From the NCBI GenBank assembly GCA_965116865.1, contig OZ220727.1, positions 1,984,001 through 2,048,000 on the forward strand: 64,000 nt of DNA, written 5' to 3'. Source of the DNA: Aldehydirespirator sp965116865 (GTDB lineage Bacteria; Actinomycetota; Acidimicrobiia; Acidimicrobiales; Aldehydirespiratoraceae). The notes under the pieces are model-generated. The model searched no databases, was not told the origin of the DNA, and worked only from the letters and a program-made list of their open reading frames with translations. Shown here in pieces: positions 1 through 10,000 of this stretch (positions are counted from its first letter, which is position 1; each line of letters starts with the position of its first letter). Both the position numbers and the translations under genes were made by a program.

Positions 1-23
1 CGACCCGCTCGACGGCCCCGCAA

Positions 24-899
24 TCATCTACCCGCAAGCACGCAGTCGTCGTAGCGCAGGCCGCGGAGCTGCCGCGCGCAGACGTCGTAGTCGGCTATCA
101 CCAGCAGCGTCGTGTCGGGGCGCTCGCAGGGCGCCTGGCCGGTGATGAGGCTGGCCATGGCGTCGGCGCGCGGATGCGCGCCGCAGCGTCGGCCGTCGTA
201 GATCGTCGCGCGCTGGGGCGGGTCGTTACGGAACCGGCGCAGCATCGCGTTGAACGACAGGCTGACCCTCTTGCCGTCGTCGGCGTCGAAGCACGCCGAC
301 AGCCGCCACGACCCGTCGGGATCCTGCACCAGCGACGCCCGGCGGGCCTCGCGCTGGCGGCGACGCTCGTCGGTGGAGCGTTCGCTTCGGGCTGGTGTGA
401 GGATCTAACTGCCGATGCACTCGTGCTGGCGGCGACGCTCGTCGGTGGAGCGTTCGGGTTTCATCCAGCGGCGCGTCATGCGCGAGAACACGTCCACAGG
501 ATGATCGCACGCCATCGCCAGCAGCGCCGCCTCGTCGCAGTGCTCGCGATCAGACGCCACACGCACGATCACACGGGCATGGCCCGCGGTGATCCGCCCA
601 GCCCGCCACGCCGCCGCGGTGGCCCGATGCTCGCGAAGCAACTCCGCCAAGGCGACCTCGGCGTTGGCCTGCCGCGCGGAGACATGCAGCTTGCAGCGCA
701 TCGTCTCACCCGCGGCGCGCCCGCCGTCGCGCCGCGCGATCTCCGCGGCGACGTCAGCGAGCCGGGCCTCGACCCGAGCGCGCAGCACCCCCACCCGGCC
801 CAACTCCTCGACCAGCTCAGCATCGCTGAGCGCGCCCACGCCGTCGCCGAGGCCCCCCGCGTCGCTGAACGCTCCGTCCGAATCGATCATAAGTTCCAT
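24..899 (-). pseudogene. Broken DUF222-HNH endonuclease gene
   Basis: This is a degraded member of the multicopy actinobacterial DUF222-HNH family. The start is the ATG at 899 (MELMIDSDG); the intact relative at 13764 begins the same way. The DUF222 helical region is readable to an in-frame stop at 405. The reading then resumes in the same phase with VQDPDGSWRLSACF. In the intact relative these two parts are joined directly, so the stop was brought in by the 72-bp repeat-insert at 353-456. The similarity ends after GLRYDD near position 57, so the whole HNH half is missing. Nothing recognisable is seen in 1-53. The gene is almost certainly non-functional. Confidence 0.85.
353..456. repeat. Repeat-insert-repeat locus 1 (32/40/32 bp)
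   Basis: A 32-bp stretch of the DUF222 gene is present twice (353-384 and 425-456), separated by a 40-bp unrelated insert (385-424). The period is 72 bp. The intact paralogue at 13764 has a single copy and no insert at this point, so direction is clear: this is a gain. The insert carries the stop codon that kills the frame. Confidence 0.9.
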
Positions 900-907
900 A
901 CCTGCAA

Positions 908-1180
908 CTATAGTGAAGAGGTACGACAAGCAGAACCTGCTTTGCATGAGAGATAGCTACATAAGATGATACTGTGCTCCAGCGTAGGCCTGTGCAAATG
1001 CCGTCGAATTGGTAGTGCCATAACCGTCAAAATGGTGCCGTAGTACTCGTGGAGCTGCGCCACAGAGACCGCGGCGACGACCGGGATCACCGCTCCGGTC
1101 AAAATGGTGCCGTAGTGCTCGTGGAGCTGCGCCACAGTGAGCGCCGCGTTGGGATGCTGCGGACGTCTAGTCTGCGTCAT
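908..1180 (-). CDS. Small unrecognised protein with an internal 24-residue duplication
   Basis: A 90-codon frame starts with MTQTRRPQHP behind a very strong ribosome binding site (AGGAGG, six bases before the ATG), so it was probably translated. The motif VAQLHEHYGTILT occurs twice, 24 residues apart, because a 72-bp repeat-insert (1026-1137) lies inside the frame and keeps it open. I recognise no family. The C-terminal half (HRPTLEHSIILCSYLS) may be read-through into unrelated DNA. No operon partner is visible. Confidence 0.4.
   Translation of the reverse strand: MTQTRRPQHPNAALTVAQLHEHYGTILTGAVIPVVAAVSVAQLHEYYGTILTVMALPIRRHLHRPTLEHSIILCSYLSCKAGSACRTSSL
1026..1137. repeat. Repeat-insert-repeat locus 2 (40/32/40 bp)
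   Basis: A 40-bp sequence occurs at 1026-1065 and 1098-1137 with one mismatch, separated by a 32-bp insert. The period is 72 bp, so the reading frame of the small ORF is kept. Confidence 0.85.
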
Positions 1181-1186
1181 GAGAGC

Positions 1187-1237
1187 CTCCTGAGGGGGGA
1201 TCGGGGGTGTAACTGACCCCGTATCCTCCCTCAGGAG
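1187..1237 (-). promoter_or_regulatory. Inverted repeat that can pair with a Shine-Dalgarno sequence
   Basis: CTCCTGAGGG at 1187-1196 and its exact reverse complement at 1228-1237 are separated by 31 bases. In the minus-strand mRNA the downstream arm contains the AGGAG of the small ORF that starts at 1180. A hairpin would therefore sequester its ribosome binding site. Control of translation is an inference. No known riboswitch fold is recognised. Confidence 0.4.
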
Positions 1238-1315
1238 ACCACCCAGACTCGGTCACCCCCACCCGTCACAGCAGGGACAACGTCTGTGGTTGTCACATCT
1301 AGGAGAGTGGTGATT

Positions 1316-1405
1316 ATGTCCCAAAATCGCGATATCGCTGTCACAAAACCGCAGGTCAGAAGGTTGTGTACTGCGCGAAATCGGCATTACTCAACAGTCT
1401 CCTAG
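1316..1405 (+). CDS. 29-codon ORF, possible gene remnant
   Basis: ATG at 1316 follows AGGAGA at a good distance and opens a 29-codon frame (MSQNRDIAVTKPQVRRLCTA). It ends immediately and looks like the stump of a longer gene cut by rearrangement. The family is unknown. Confidence 0.2.
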   Translation: MSQNRDIAVTKPQVRRLCTARNRHYSTVS

Positions 1406-1554
1406 CCGTCGCCGGCGGCGATCTCGGCTAGGACCTCGCGCCGGTAGCCCCGCTCGACGCCTCGGGCCACGTCGAAGAGCCGGGCCGCGTCGGGGTACTT
1501 GCCCCGCAGAGCCAGGAACCGCTCCAGAGCCTCAGCTCGACGCAGATCGGTCAT
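1402..1554 (-). CDS. 50-residue hypothetical protein
   Basis: The frame begins MTDLRRAEALERFLALRGKY and has the look of a compact, charged helical protein. A GGAGG-like stretch lies upstream but rather far from the ATG. Base composition and codon use fit the host. It could be a genuine small protein or the tail of a lost gene, and no family is recognised. Confidence 0.3.
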   Translation of the reverse strand: MTDLRRAEALERFLALRGKYPDAARLFDVARGVERGYRREVLAEIAAGDG

Positions 1555-1782
1555 GGCCGCACGCTACCGCGCCCCCCTCCTGTCCCCCCTCCAGGGGGAG
1601 CCCCCGCCCGCAGGGACCAAGGCGCGATACGCTGGCAGCTGCAAGTGCCCGGAGCACTCCCCGGTGGCCGAGTCCGGTGACATAGCGGGGAGCACTCCGG
1701 GCCTTCGCATCGCAGGACCGCCAACGGCCTCCTGCGCGGGTCGCTCAGCGGGCGACCAAACCCCCGATCAAGCGGCTCTCCG
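1555..1782. other. Non-coding stretch with a long inverted repeat
   Basis: No gene is recognised here. GCCCGGAG near 1649 and CTCCGGGC near 1695 can form a stem over about 35 bases, possibly an old element end or terminator. Confidence 0.25.
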
Positions 1783-2261
1783 CGTTTTAGGTCGGGGTGA
1801 GGGTGTCGAGCAGTGTCCAGTTGGGTTTGCCGGTGTAGAGCAGGGCGCGGATGCGGTAGTTGGCGAAGTCAGTGCCCGACTGCGGCGCGTTTGACGCGTT
1901 TGATCAAGTTGTTGGCGGCTTCGGTGGCGGCGCTTGTGCCACACCAGCCGAACGAGCCGGCCGAACGCCGCCAGGTCCACCAGCTCCACCGCCCGCTCGC
2001 CGTCAGACCACAACGCTCCGCCACAACCCACACAGCCCGGCCGCGGCGCCCGGCCGCGGACATGCACCCGCAACGGCGCGCCCGCCTCGTCGCCGACGCC
2101 GAACACCTCGACATCGCCCAGCCCCACCAACAGCTCACACACGCGCGTAGGGTCGCACCCCACAGAGATCCTCCAGATCTCGGCTGTCGCGAAGCGCCGA
2201 TTCTGGGGGATCCCTCGCGTTCAGCCGCGGACCCCTACCGCCTCCACTCCGACCTCAAACG
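1783..2261 (-). mobile_element. ISL3-family internal-deletion derivative (MITE-like)
   Basis: Both ends carry matching inverted repeats: CGTTTTAGGTCGGGGTGAGG at 1783 and the complement of CGTTTGAGGTCGGAGTGGAG ending at 2261. Inside, the N-terminal zinc-ribbon part of an ISL3 transposase (CVGCGGALWSDGERAVELVD, then RLVWHKRR) is joined directly to the C-terminal tail (ANNLIKRVKRAA). About 250 or more central codons are gone. It cannot make transposase, but with intact ends it could be moved by a full ISL3 element elsewhere. The related fragments at 3876 and 55200 supply the missing comparison. Confidence 0.85.
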
Positions 2262-2276
2262 ATGCTCCTATGTTTG

Positions 2277-3633
2277 TCAAGCCGCGATTTCGGCGAGGTG
2301 TTGCTGGTAGCGCTCGGCGAGGTCGCGGTTGTGTATGAGGCCTCGTTCGAGGGCTGAGATGCGTGCGGGCCAGGCGTTGAGGGCTCGGGCTGCGGTCTCG
2401 AGGGTCATGCCGTGGAGTTGGCGCTGTTCGCGCGGATCGGCTCGTTGGGGGACTGTCGGCGGGTTGGTCAACAGCGCGTGGACCTCTCGGGCGGTGTAGC
2501 GCTTGAGACAGCGGATGATCTCGCGGTCGGTCTTGGCTTCGGCGCGGCGGCGGGCGGCGTAGGCGGCGGTGCGCTCGTCGCCGCAGCGGAGCCGGACAGT
2601 GGCGATGCGCCACAGGGCGTTGTTGGCTGCTCGGTCGCCGCCGCGGTTGAGGCGGTGGCGCACGGTGCGCCCCGAGGACGCCTCGATGGGGCCGGCTCCG
2701 CAGAGCGCCGCGAAGGACGCCTCGCTGCGCAGGCGCCGCGGGTTGTCGCCAGCGGCGACGAGCAGCGCGGCGGCAGTCTGCGCGCCGACGCCGGGCGCGG
2801 CCATCAAAGCGGGATTCGCCTGCATGCACAGGCGGGCGATCTCAGCGTCGAGCTCGTCTATCTCGCCGCTGAGCGCCCGGCGCCGTCGCGCCAGGCCGCG
2901 CATGGTCCTCTTCGCCGCGCCGGCAGCCTCGCCGCCGGCGGTATCGGGCCGCAGTCGAGCACAGGCACCAACCAAAGCAGCGGTGCGAAGGCCCCGCAGC
3001 GGGGCGGCGATCTGCTCGGGGGCGGTCACCAACAGCGCTTTGAGCTGGTTGACGGCGGCAGTGCGGGCCTTGACCGCGGAGCGCCGCGCGGCGCGCTTGA
3101 GCCGTGAGCAAGGCAGGCAGCAGCGATTCGGGTGCGGGCCTTGACCGCGGAGCGCCGCGCGGCGCGCTTGAGCCGTGAGCAAGGCAGGCAGCAGCGATTC
3201 GGGTGCGGGCCTTGACCGCGGAGCGCCGCGCGGCGCGCAGCATCCGGATCGCCTCCACCGGGCCGTCAGCGGACTTCGGGCGGGCTGTGGCCTCTCCTGA
3301 CAGCACAACCCGCGCGGCCGCCTCGGCATCCGCGGGATCCGACTTGTCCCCGCGGCGCGCCCCGCGCTTGGGGCGCAGCACCTCGACCACGCTCACGCCC
3401 TCCGCTGCGAGACGACGCGCCAAGCCCGCGCCGTAGCTGCTGATGCCCTCTGCTCCGACACACTCCACCCCGCCGAGACTGCGCAACCACCCCAGTAGCT
3501 GCCCATAGCCTTCCCGTGTCACCGCGAACGAGGCCGTGCCCAGCAGCCGCCCCGCCAAATCGATGACCGCCGCCGTGCGCTCGTCACGGTGGGTGTCCAC
3601 CCCACCCATGACGATTCGTTGTACATCTGGCAC
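2277..3633 (-). pseudogene. IS110-family transposase, frameshifted by tandem insertion
   Basis: The N-terminal RuvC-like DEDD domain is clear: GGVDTHRDERTAAVID (first Asp), VGAEGISSYG (Glu) and DKSDPADAEAAARV (Asp pair). The C-terminal transposase_20 part follows: PGVGAQTAAALLVAAGD, then GPIEASSGRTVRHRLNRGG with the expected Ser region. I start it at GTG 3633, behind AAAGGAAG. The two halves are in different frames because two extra 71-bp units (142 bp, not a multiple of three) are inserted at 3061-3238 after RSAVKART. Without them the protein would be a normal-length transposase. It is inactive as it stands. Confidence 0.85.
3061..3238. repeat. Repeat-insert-repeat locus 3, three repeats (36/35/36/35/36 bp)
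   Basis: A 36-bp piece of the IS110 transposase occurs three times (3061-3096, 3132-3167, 3203-3238). Two identical 35-bp inserts separate them. The identical inserts suggest one insertion followed by unequal recombination, or a second duplication of the whole unit. Confidence 0.95.
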
Positions 3634-3875
3634 AATCGGTCTGCCCTTCCTTTGGACCACTTCCAGCTGGCTAGGCACCACCGGCCGGAACGACCGACAA
3701 TGCACTCAAGGCGCTCGAACCGAGGCTCCTATCAGGTCACATTCCCTCCGACCGGCTGGCGCGCGTCCCCGACATGCACCAGCCGACAGATCGTTTGCAA
3801 GACACGAAGCCAGCGAAGCACCGAGTCAGACCCGCACCCATCGAAGACACCACCAACACTATGAGTGCGAAGCAC

Positions 3876-4015
3876 CGTTTTAGGTCGGAGTGAGGGTGTC
3901 GAGCAGCGCCCAGCTGGGTTTGCCGGCGTAGAGCAGAGCGCGGATTCTGTAGTTGGCGAAGTCAGTGGACCCGAACGCGGCCCGTTTGACGCGTTTGACG
4001 AGGTTGTTGGCGCGC
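3876..4015 (-). mobile_element. ISL3 transposase 3' remnant with one terminal repeat
   Basis: The terminal repeat CGTTTTAGGTCGGAGTGAG begins at 3876. The transposase C-terminus follows on the minus strand (ANNLVKRVKRAAFG, then RALLYAGKPSWALLDTLTPT, stop at 3880). The element is cut near 4015 and abuts the end of the giant surface protein gene, whose last codons run into it. Confidence 0.8.
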
Positions 4016-7000
4016 CGCTTCGCGAGCGGACGGGGTCGGTCCGCTCGGCCCTTGAGCGACTGGGGCGAAAGCCAGAGCGCGCTGCAAGAAACTCGCCATC
4101 TGAGCCCTGGTGACGGACCCCTCCGGACAGTAACGCAGCGGATCGAGACCACAGCCCTTGGTGATCCCATGGAAATACAACACGTCGATAGCCGCCGCGT
4201 GGACACCGCTGGAGCCCACATCGACGAAACCCGCAGACCGCGGCGCGTCGCCGAGACCTAAAACACGCTGCAAGAAACTCGCCATCTGAGCCCTGGTGAC
4301 GGACCCCTCCGGACAGTAACGCAGCGGATCGAGACCACAGCCCTTGGTGATCCCATGGAAATACAACACGTCGATAGCCGCCGCGTGGACACCGCTGGAA
4401 CGCACATCGACGAAACCCGCAGACCGCGGCGCGTCGCCGAGACCTAAAACACGCTGCAAGAAACTCGCCATCTGAGCCCTGGTGACGGACTGCTCGGGAC
4501 AGTAACGCAGCGGATCAAGGGTGCAGCCCTTGGTCACTCCGCGAAGGTACAGAGCATTGATCGCCGGTGCGTGGACACTGTTGGAGTCCACATCGACGAA
4601 GCCCATGAACGAAGACGGCGACGGAGGTGGAGGCGGAGGCGGAGGTGGAGGCGGAGGCGGAGGCGGAGGCGAACGTAACTGCAGCGAGGGCGGCGAAGGC
4701 GCGGTGTCGTCGTCGGCGACGGTCACCGCCACCTCCGCGGACACGCTATAACCGCTGCCCGACACGGTATGCACCAGCCTCTCGGAATCGTCGACGGTGT
4801 CGCTGTCGTGGCCAGCATGCACCGTCACCGACTGGAACGTGCCCCAATCGCCAGTAGTGAACGTCAACGCCAACACCAGCCCCGAGCCCGACACCGACAC
4901 CGACACCGTCCCCGACACCAACACCAAGTCACTGCCGACACCGTCGGCGACTGACAACGTCACCGACACCGGCCCCGACGGCCGCGCCGACAACCTCACC
5001 CCGTACACAGCGCTGTCACCCTCAGTCACAGACACCCGTGCGTCCGAGAACACCAGCCGTGGAGGCGGAGGAGGCAGAGGCGGCGGAGGCGCGGTGTCGT
5101 CGTCGGCGACGGTGACTGTCACGTCGCCCGTCGCCGTGTAGCCGCCGCCGGACGCGTTGTGGCGCAGCGTCTCGATGTCGTCGGCGGTGTCGCTGTCGTG
5201 GCCGGCATGCACCGTCACCGACTGGAACGTGCCCCAATCGCCAGTAGTGAACGTCAACGCCAACACCGGCCCCGAGCCCGACACCGACACCGACACCGCC
5301 CCCGACACCAACACCAAGTCACTGCCGACACCGTCGGCGACTGACAACGTCACCGACACCGGCCCCGACGGCCGCGCCAACAACCTCACCCCGTACACAG
5401 CGCTGTCACCCTCAGTCACAGACACCCGTGCGTCCGAGAACACCAACCGTGGAGGCGGAGGAGGCAGAGGCGGCGGAGGCGCGGTGTCGTCGTCGGCGAC
5501 GGTGACTGTCACGTCGCCCGTCGCCGTGTAGCCGCCGCCGGACGCGTTGTGGCGCAGCGTCTCGATGTCGTCGGCGGTGTCGCTGTCGTGGCCGGCATGC
5601 ACCGTCACCGACTGGAACGTGCCCCAATCGCCAGTAGTGAACGTCAACGCCAACACCGGCCCCGAGCCCGACACCGACACCGACACCGGCCCCGACACCA
5701 ACACCAAGTCACTGCCGACACCGTCGGCGACTGACAACGTCACCGACACCGGCCCCGACGGCCGCGCCGACAACCTCACCCCGTACACAGCGCTCGAGCC
5801 CTCGTTGACAGAGACCTGAGCGTCCGAGAACACCAACCGGCCGGAGTCGTCGTCTTCGACAGTCACCGACACCTCCCCCGACACACCGCCATAGCCGCCG
5901 CCCGACGCCGCATGCGCCAACCTCTCAAAATCGTTCGCGATGTCGGCGTCGTCGCCGGCGACGACAATCACCGACTGGAACGTGCCCCAATCGCCAGTAG
6001 TGAACGTCAACGCCAACACCGGCCCCGAGCCCGACACCGACACCGACACCGTCCCCGACACCAACACCAAGTCACTGCCGACACCGTCGGCGACTGACAA
6101 CGTCACCGACACCGGCCCCGACGGCCGCGCCGACAACCTCACCCCGTACACAGCGCTCGAGCCCTCGTTGACAGAGACCTGAGCGTCCGAGAACTCCAGC
6201 GCGGGAAGAGCCTTGGAGATGGTGAGCGTGTAGTCGACGGTGGTGGCGCCGTCCTGTGCGGTGACCCGCATCCGGTAGCGGTTGTCGCCCTGCAACAACG
6301 ACGTGATGGTGTGGGTCACCACATGGCTGTCGGCGGAGTCGGACAGTTCGGTCTCGATCTCGTTGGGGCGGACACCGCTCACCGAGAACAGCACCACCGT
6401 GGCCGCGGCGTTGCTCGCGGTCGCGGACACCGCTACAGAATCCACATCGTTCCCCACATCGACGGTGTAGGAGGTCGTGTCTGCGTCGAATCCGTTCACC
6501 GTTGCGCCGTCCACTGTCAGCGCCGAGAGGGTGGCGTCGGTGCTGCGGATGAGGTTGGTGACCTCGGAGGCTGTCAGTGCGAAGTCTTCGGCGTCGTTGC
6601 CGGCTCGGTCCTCGATGGGGTTGCCGGCACTGCTGGCGACGGCGTAGGCCACGGTGACTGCTTGGTCGGCGATGACCGGCGAGTCGAGGATCAGCTGCAG
6701 CACCCGGTGGGTGGCATCGATTTCGACGGCGTCGACGCTGCGGTCGGAGCCGGCGACGGTGACGGCGAACGCCGCCGGCGGGGGCTCCGAGTCGGGGTTG
6801 AGGGGCTCGCTGAAGCGGATCAGCAGCGTGGAGTCGTGCACGCTGGCCGCTTCGACGGCGGGGTCGATGGGGTCGAGACGGAACTCGACGCTGTCGCGGG
6901 CGGTCCGGGCGTCGCCGTCGGTGTCGGACACTTCGAGCTGGAAGCGGAACACCACTGTCTCGGTCGAGGCGGGCACCACGAACGACGCCTGCGCCTTATC

Positions 7001-10000
7001 AGGGTTGGTGATGGTGGCAGCCGGGGCGCCGTTGTCGATCTGGGTCCATTCGAACTCCGGGACGGTGCCGGTCGGCAGCACGCCGCCCGCGGTGCCCGTC
7101 AGCGTGATCGTGCTGCCCACCGTCACGAACCCGCCCTGGCCGGCGTCGGCGGTGTGGATGCAGTCGAGCAACGTCACCGCGCCCGACTGCGGTCTGATGC
7201 GACTCCTGCTGGGGGACGAGAACCGGGCAGACACGCAGCCTTCGAACATGTTGCCCGACAGGTACACGTCGTCGGCTTTGGTGTTGGCGAGATTCGCGGG
7301 AATGCTGCCGGTGAGCAGGTTGTCTCGAAGGTCCAGCGTCTCCATGGGTTCTAACTCTTTGCCGGTCCCGAAATCCGTGTCGGAGGATCTGCCGGCGTTG
7401 CCGAGCTCCTCGGGGATCTCGCCGCTGAGCCGGTTGCCGCTCAACAGGATCCTCGCCACCCATGCCAGTTCGCCGAGACTCGCGGGAACGGCGCCGGAGA
7501 GGCCCTGGTCCGCGAGGCCGATGTACACCACCTGGGGAAATAGCCGCGCCTGCCCGAAGCTGTGTTGGGCCCAGCGCTTTTTCACTGTGATGCCTGTCCA
7601 ATTGTCCACATTGCTCGCGGGCGACCAGTTGCCCAGCACGGTCCGGCCGGGGTCGAGGATGTCTCGCGCCTCGAGCAGCGCTCTGCAATCCGGCACCAAA
7701 CTGCGGTTGCGGTCCGACGGGCGACCCGAGTCGACGTCGTTTTCGTTGCAGTCCCTGATGCCGCCGGTGGCCACGCTGGCGCCGCTGAGCGCCCCGGCGT
7801 CGTTGCCGGCAAGGTCCTGGACGGCGAACGCGTCGTCTCCTGTGGTCGGGTCGTCGTAGTCGATGGTGACCGTGGCGTTGCGGCTCATCCGGGCGGTGAG
7901 CGCCACCAGGACCGTGTCGTCGTTCACCGCCACCCAGCGGATGCCGCTCTCGGTGCCGGCGACGGTCACCGTGAACGCGTCGAGCGGCGGCGGAGCGGCG
8001 GCGTCGAGCACCTCGTCGTAGGTGAGCTCCAACGCCCAGCCGTCCACTGTCGCCTTCGGGAAGCCCGTCTTGAGCGTCGGCGCGGTCTCGTCCACCGTGA
8101 CCTGCACCTGAGCGATGCCCGTGCCTGAGGTGGCCTGCGAGTCGGTGACCTTCACCGTGAACCGGAACGTGTCGCCCGCCGACGCGCCGGCGGGCACCAC
8201 GAACGACGCGGCGGGCCCCGTAGCGCCGCGCAGCGTGACTGTCGTGGTGTCGGCGGCATTCTGGACCCATTCATAGACCAGCGCCGCGCTGGGCAGGTGG
8301 CCGCTGACCCGGGCCGTCATCGACACGGTCGCGCCGGGCAGCGCGCCACGGTCGTCGACTTCCACGGCGGTCTGGCAGGCCTCCAAGGTTACGCTGTCAC
8401 GCTGGGCCGCGACGTTGGTGTAGGCAGTCCATTGCGCGGGCACGCAGCCGCTGAGGCGGTTGTTGTTCAGCGCCACGCCAACGTCGCCCGCGGCAGCAAG
8501 AGTGGCGTGCGCCGGCAGCGCCGCGGGGATGGAGCCGTCGAGGAAGTTGTCGTTGAGCCGGAGCGACGCAAGCCCTGCGATGCCCCCGAGCGCGTCGGGG
8601 ACGGGGCCGGAAAGGCCGCGGCCCACGATCGACAGCGCTGTGAGCGCGTCGAGGTCGCCGAGCCGTGCGGGCAGCACGCCGCCCAACGAGTTGCCCGCGG
8701 CCAGGCTCACCGCGGTGACACGCCGCGCGGCGCCCGAGCCGGTCACCGTCACGCCGGTCCACGACGAGATCGCGGCGCCGGTGGACCAGTCCAGCTCCAC
8801 ATTGGGGTCCAGCAGCGGAAGCGCGTCGATCAGCACCTCGCAGTCGCCGACCAGCGCAGCGCTGGTGGACGGGGAGCTCACCGCGGTGCCCGCGTCGCAC
8901 AACGGCGCCGCAGCGTGCGTCGACGCATCCGACCAGGCGCCCGCCCCCTCGGCGGTGACGGCCTGAAGCTGAACCTGATACGACGCCCCCGGTTCCAGGC
9001 CGCGCAGCACCGCGGACGTGCGAGCCGGCTCGGTCGCCACCGACCAGCCCGCAGTGCCCGCCTTGCGGTACCGCACCGCGTGGCTCAGCACCGGCCCGCC
9101 CGCCGCCGCGGGATCCATCTCGTCCCAGCCCACCGCTATCGACCCCGGCACCCGACCCGTGCTCAGCGTCGGCGCCGACGGCGCCGGCGGCGGACCGTTG
9201 TCGCGCACCAACACCGTCACCGCTGTCTCATCGCTGCCGCCGTGCCCGTCGGACACCTCCACCTTGAACTCATAGAACGACCGCGACTCGTAGTCCACCT
9301 CGCCGCGCACTTCGAGCTGGCCCGTCGAGCCCACGACCACGAACGGACTCGAACCCGCCCCGTCCGCTATCGCATACGACAATCCGTCACCTTCGGGATC
9401 CACCGCCGCCACCGGGTCGCCCACCGCTGTGCCTGCCGCGGCGTTCTCGCCCACCGTGCGCACCGCCGACACGCCGTCCACGAACACCGGCGCCCGATTC
9501 GGCGCCACCCCGCCCTTCACCTCCATACGCATCACTTTGCCTGGACGCCAGGAGTACCGGAAGGTGTTGACGTCCTGAACCACGCCCTGCATCGCGTCGC
9601 GCCAAGTCACTGTACCGCTCACATGCTCCTGGGCCCGATTCCCCAAAGACCAGCCCGACTGGCCGGTCTCACTCTCGTCATCGGTCGTGCGCAAGCTCAG
9701 CTTGCCCTTGTCGGGGGTCCTGAAGATCACCACCACCCAATAGCTGGTGTCTGGCGACAGCCGCTCAGCGTCCTCCGGCGCGGTGAAGGTCTGCCAGCCC
9801 GTCCCCAACGTCGCCGGGGACGTCAACGCGAACAGCTTCGAACCGGGCTTGCCGTCGCTCTGACTCCAGATCTCCGCCGTCACATCACCGCGCGCGTCAG
9901 AATCCGGCAGGGATTGCACATCGACCGCCACCGACGTCAACTGGACGCTCTCAGCGTTGACATCAGTCCTGAACGACTGCGCCACAGCTCCCAGCAATGG

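Larger units (their letters stand above)
2262..3732 (-). mobile_element. IS110-family element
   Basis: An IS110-like element lies exactly between two ISL3 ends. GCTCCTAT occurs at 2264-2271 and again at 3725-3732 and may mark the element boundaries, which would give a length normal for the family (about 1.45 kb). There are no inverted repeats, as expected. The 100 bp upstream of the transposase start (3634-3732) would be the end that encodes a bridge RNA in active members. I cannot fold it reliably. Positions 3733-3875 hold nothing recognisable. Confidence 0.6.

Noticed and set aside
3061..3238. A true CRISPR array
   Set aside because: There are only three repeats with identical inserts, no leader and no cas genes nearby, and the repeat is transposase coding sequence. 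It was kept as a repeat-insert scar instead.
4621..4680. A GGCGGA-rich repeat as a regulatory or structural DNA element
   Set aside because: It simply encodes the polyproline linker before the SLH-like repeats. The same holds at 16735-16890.
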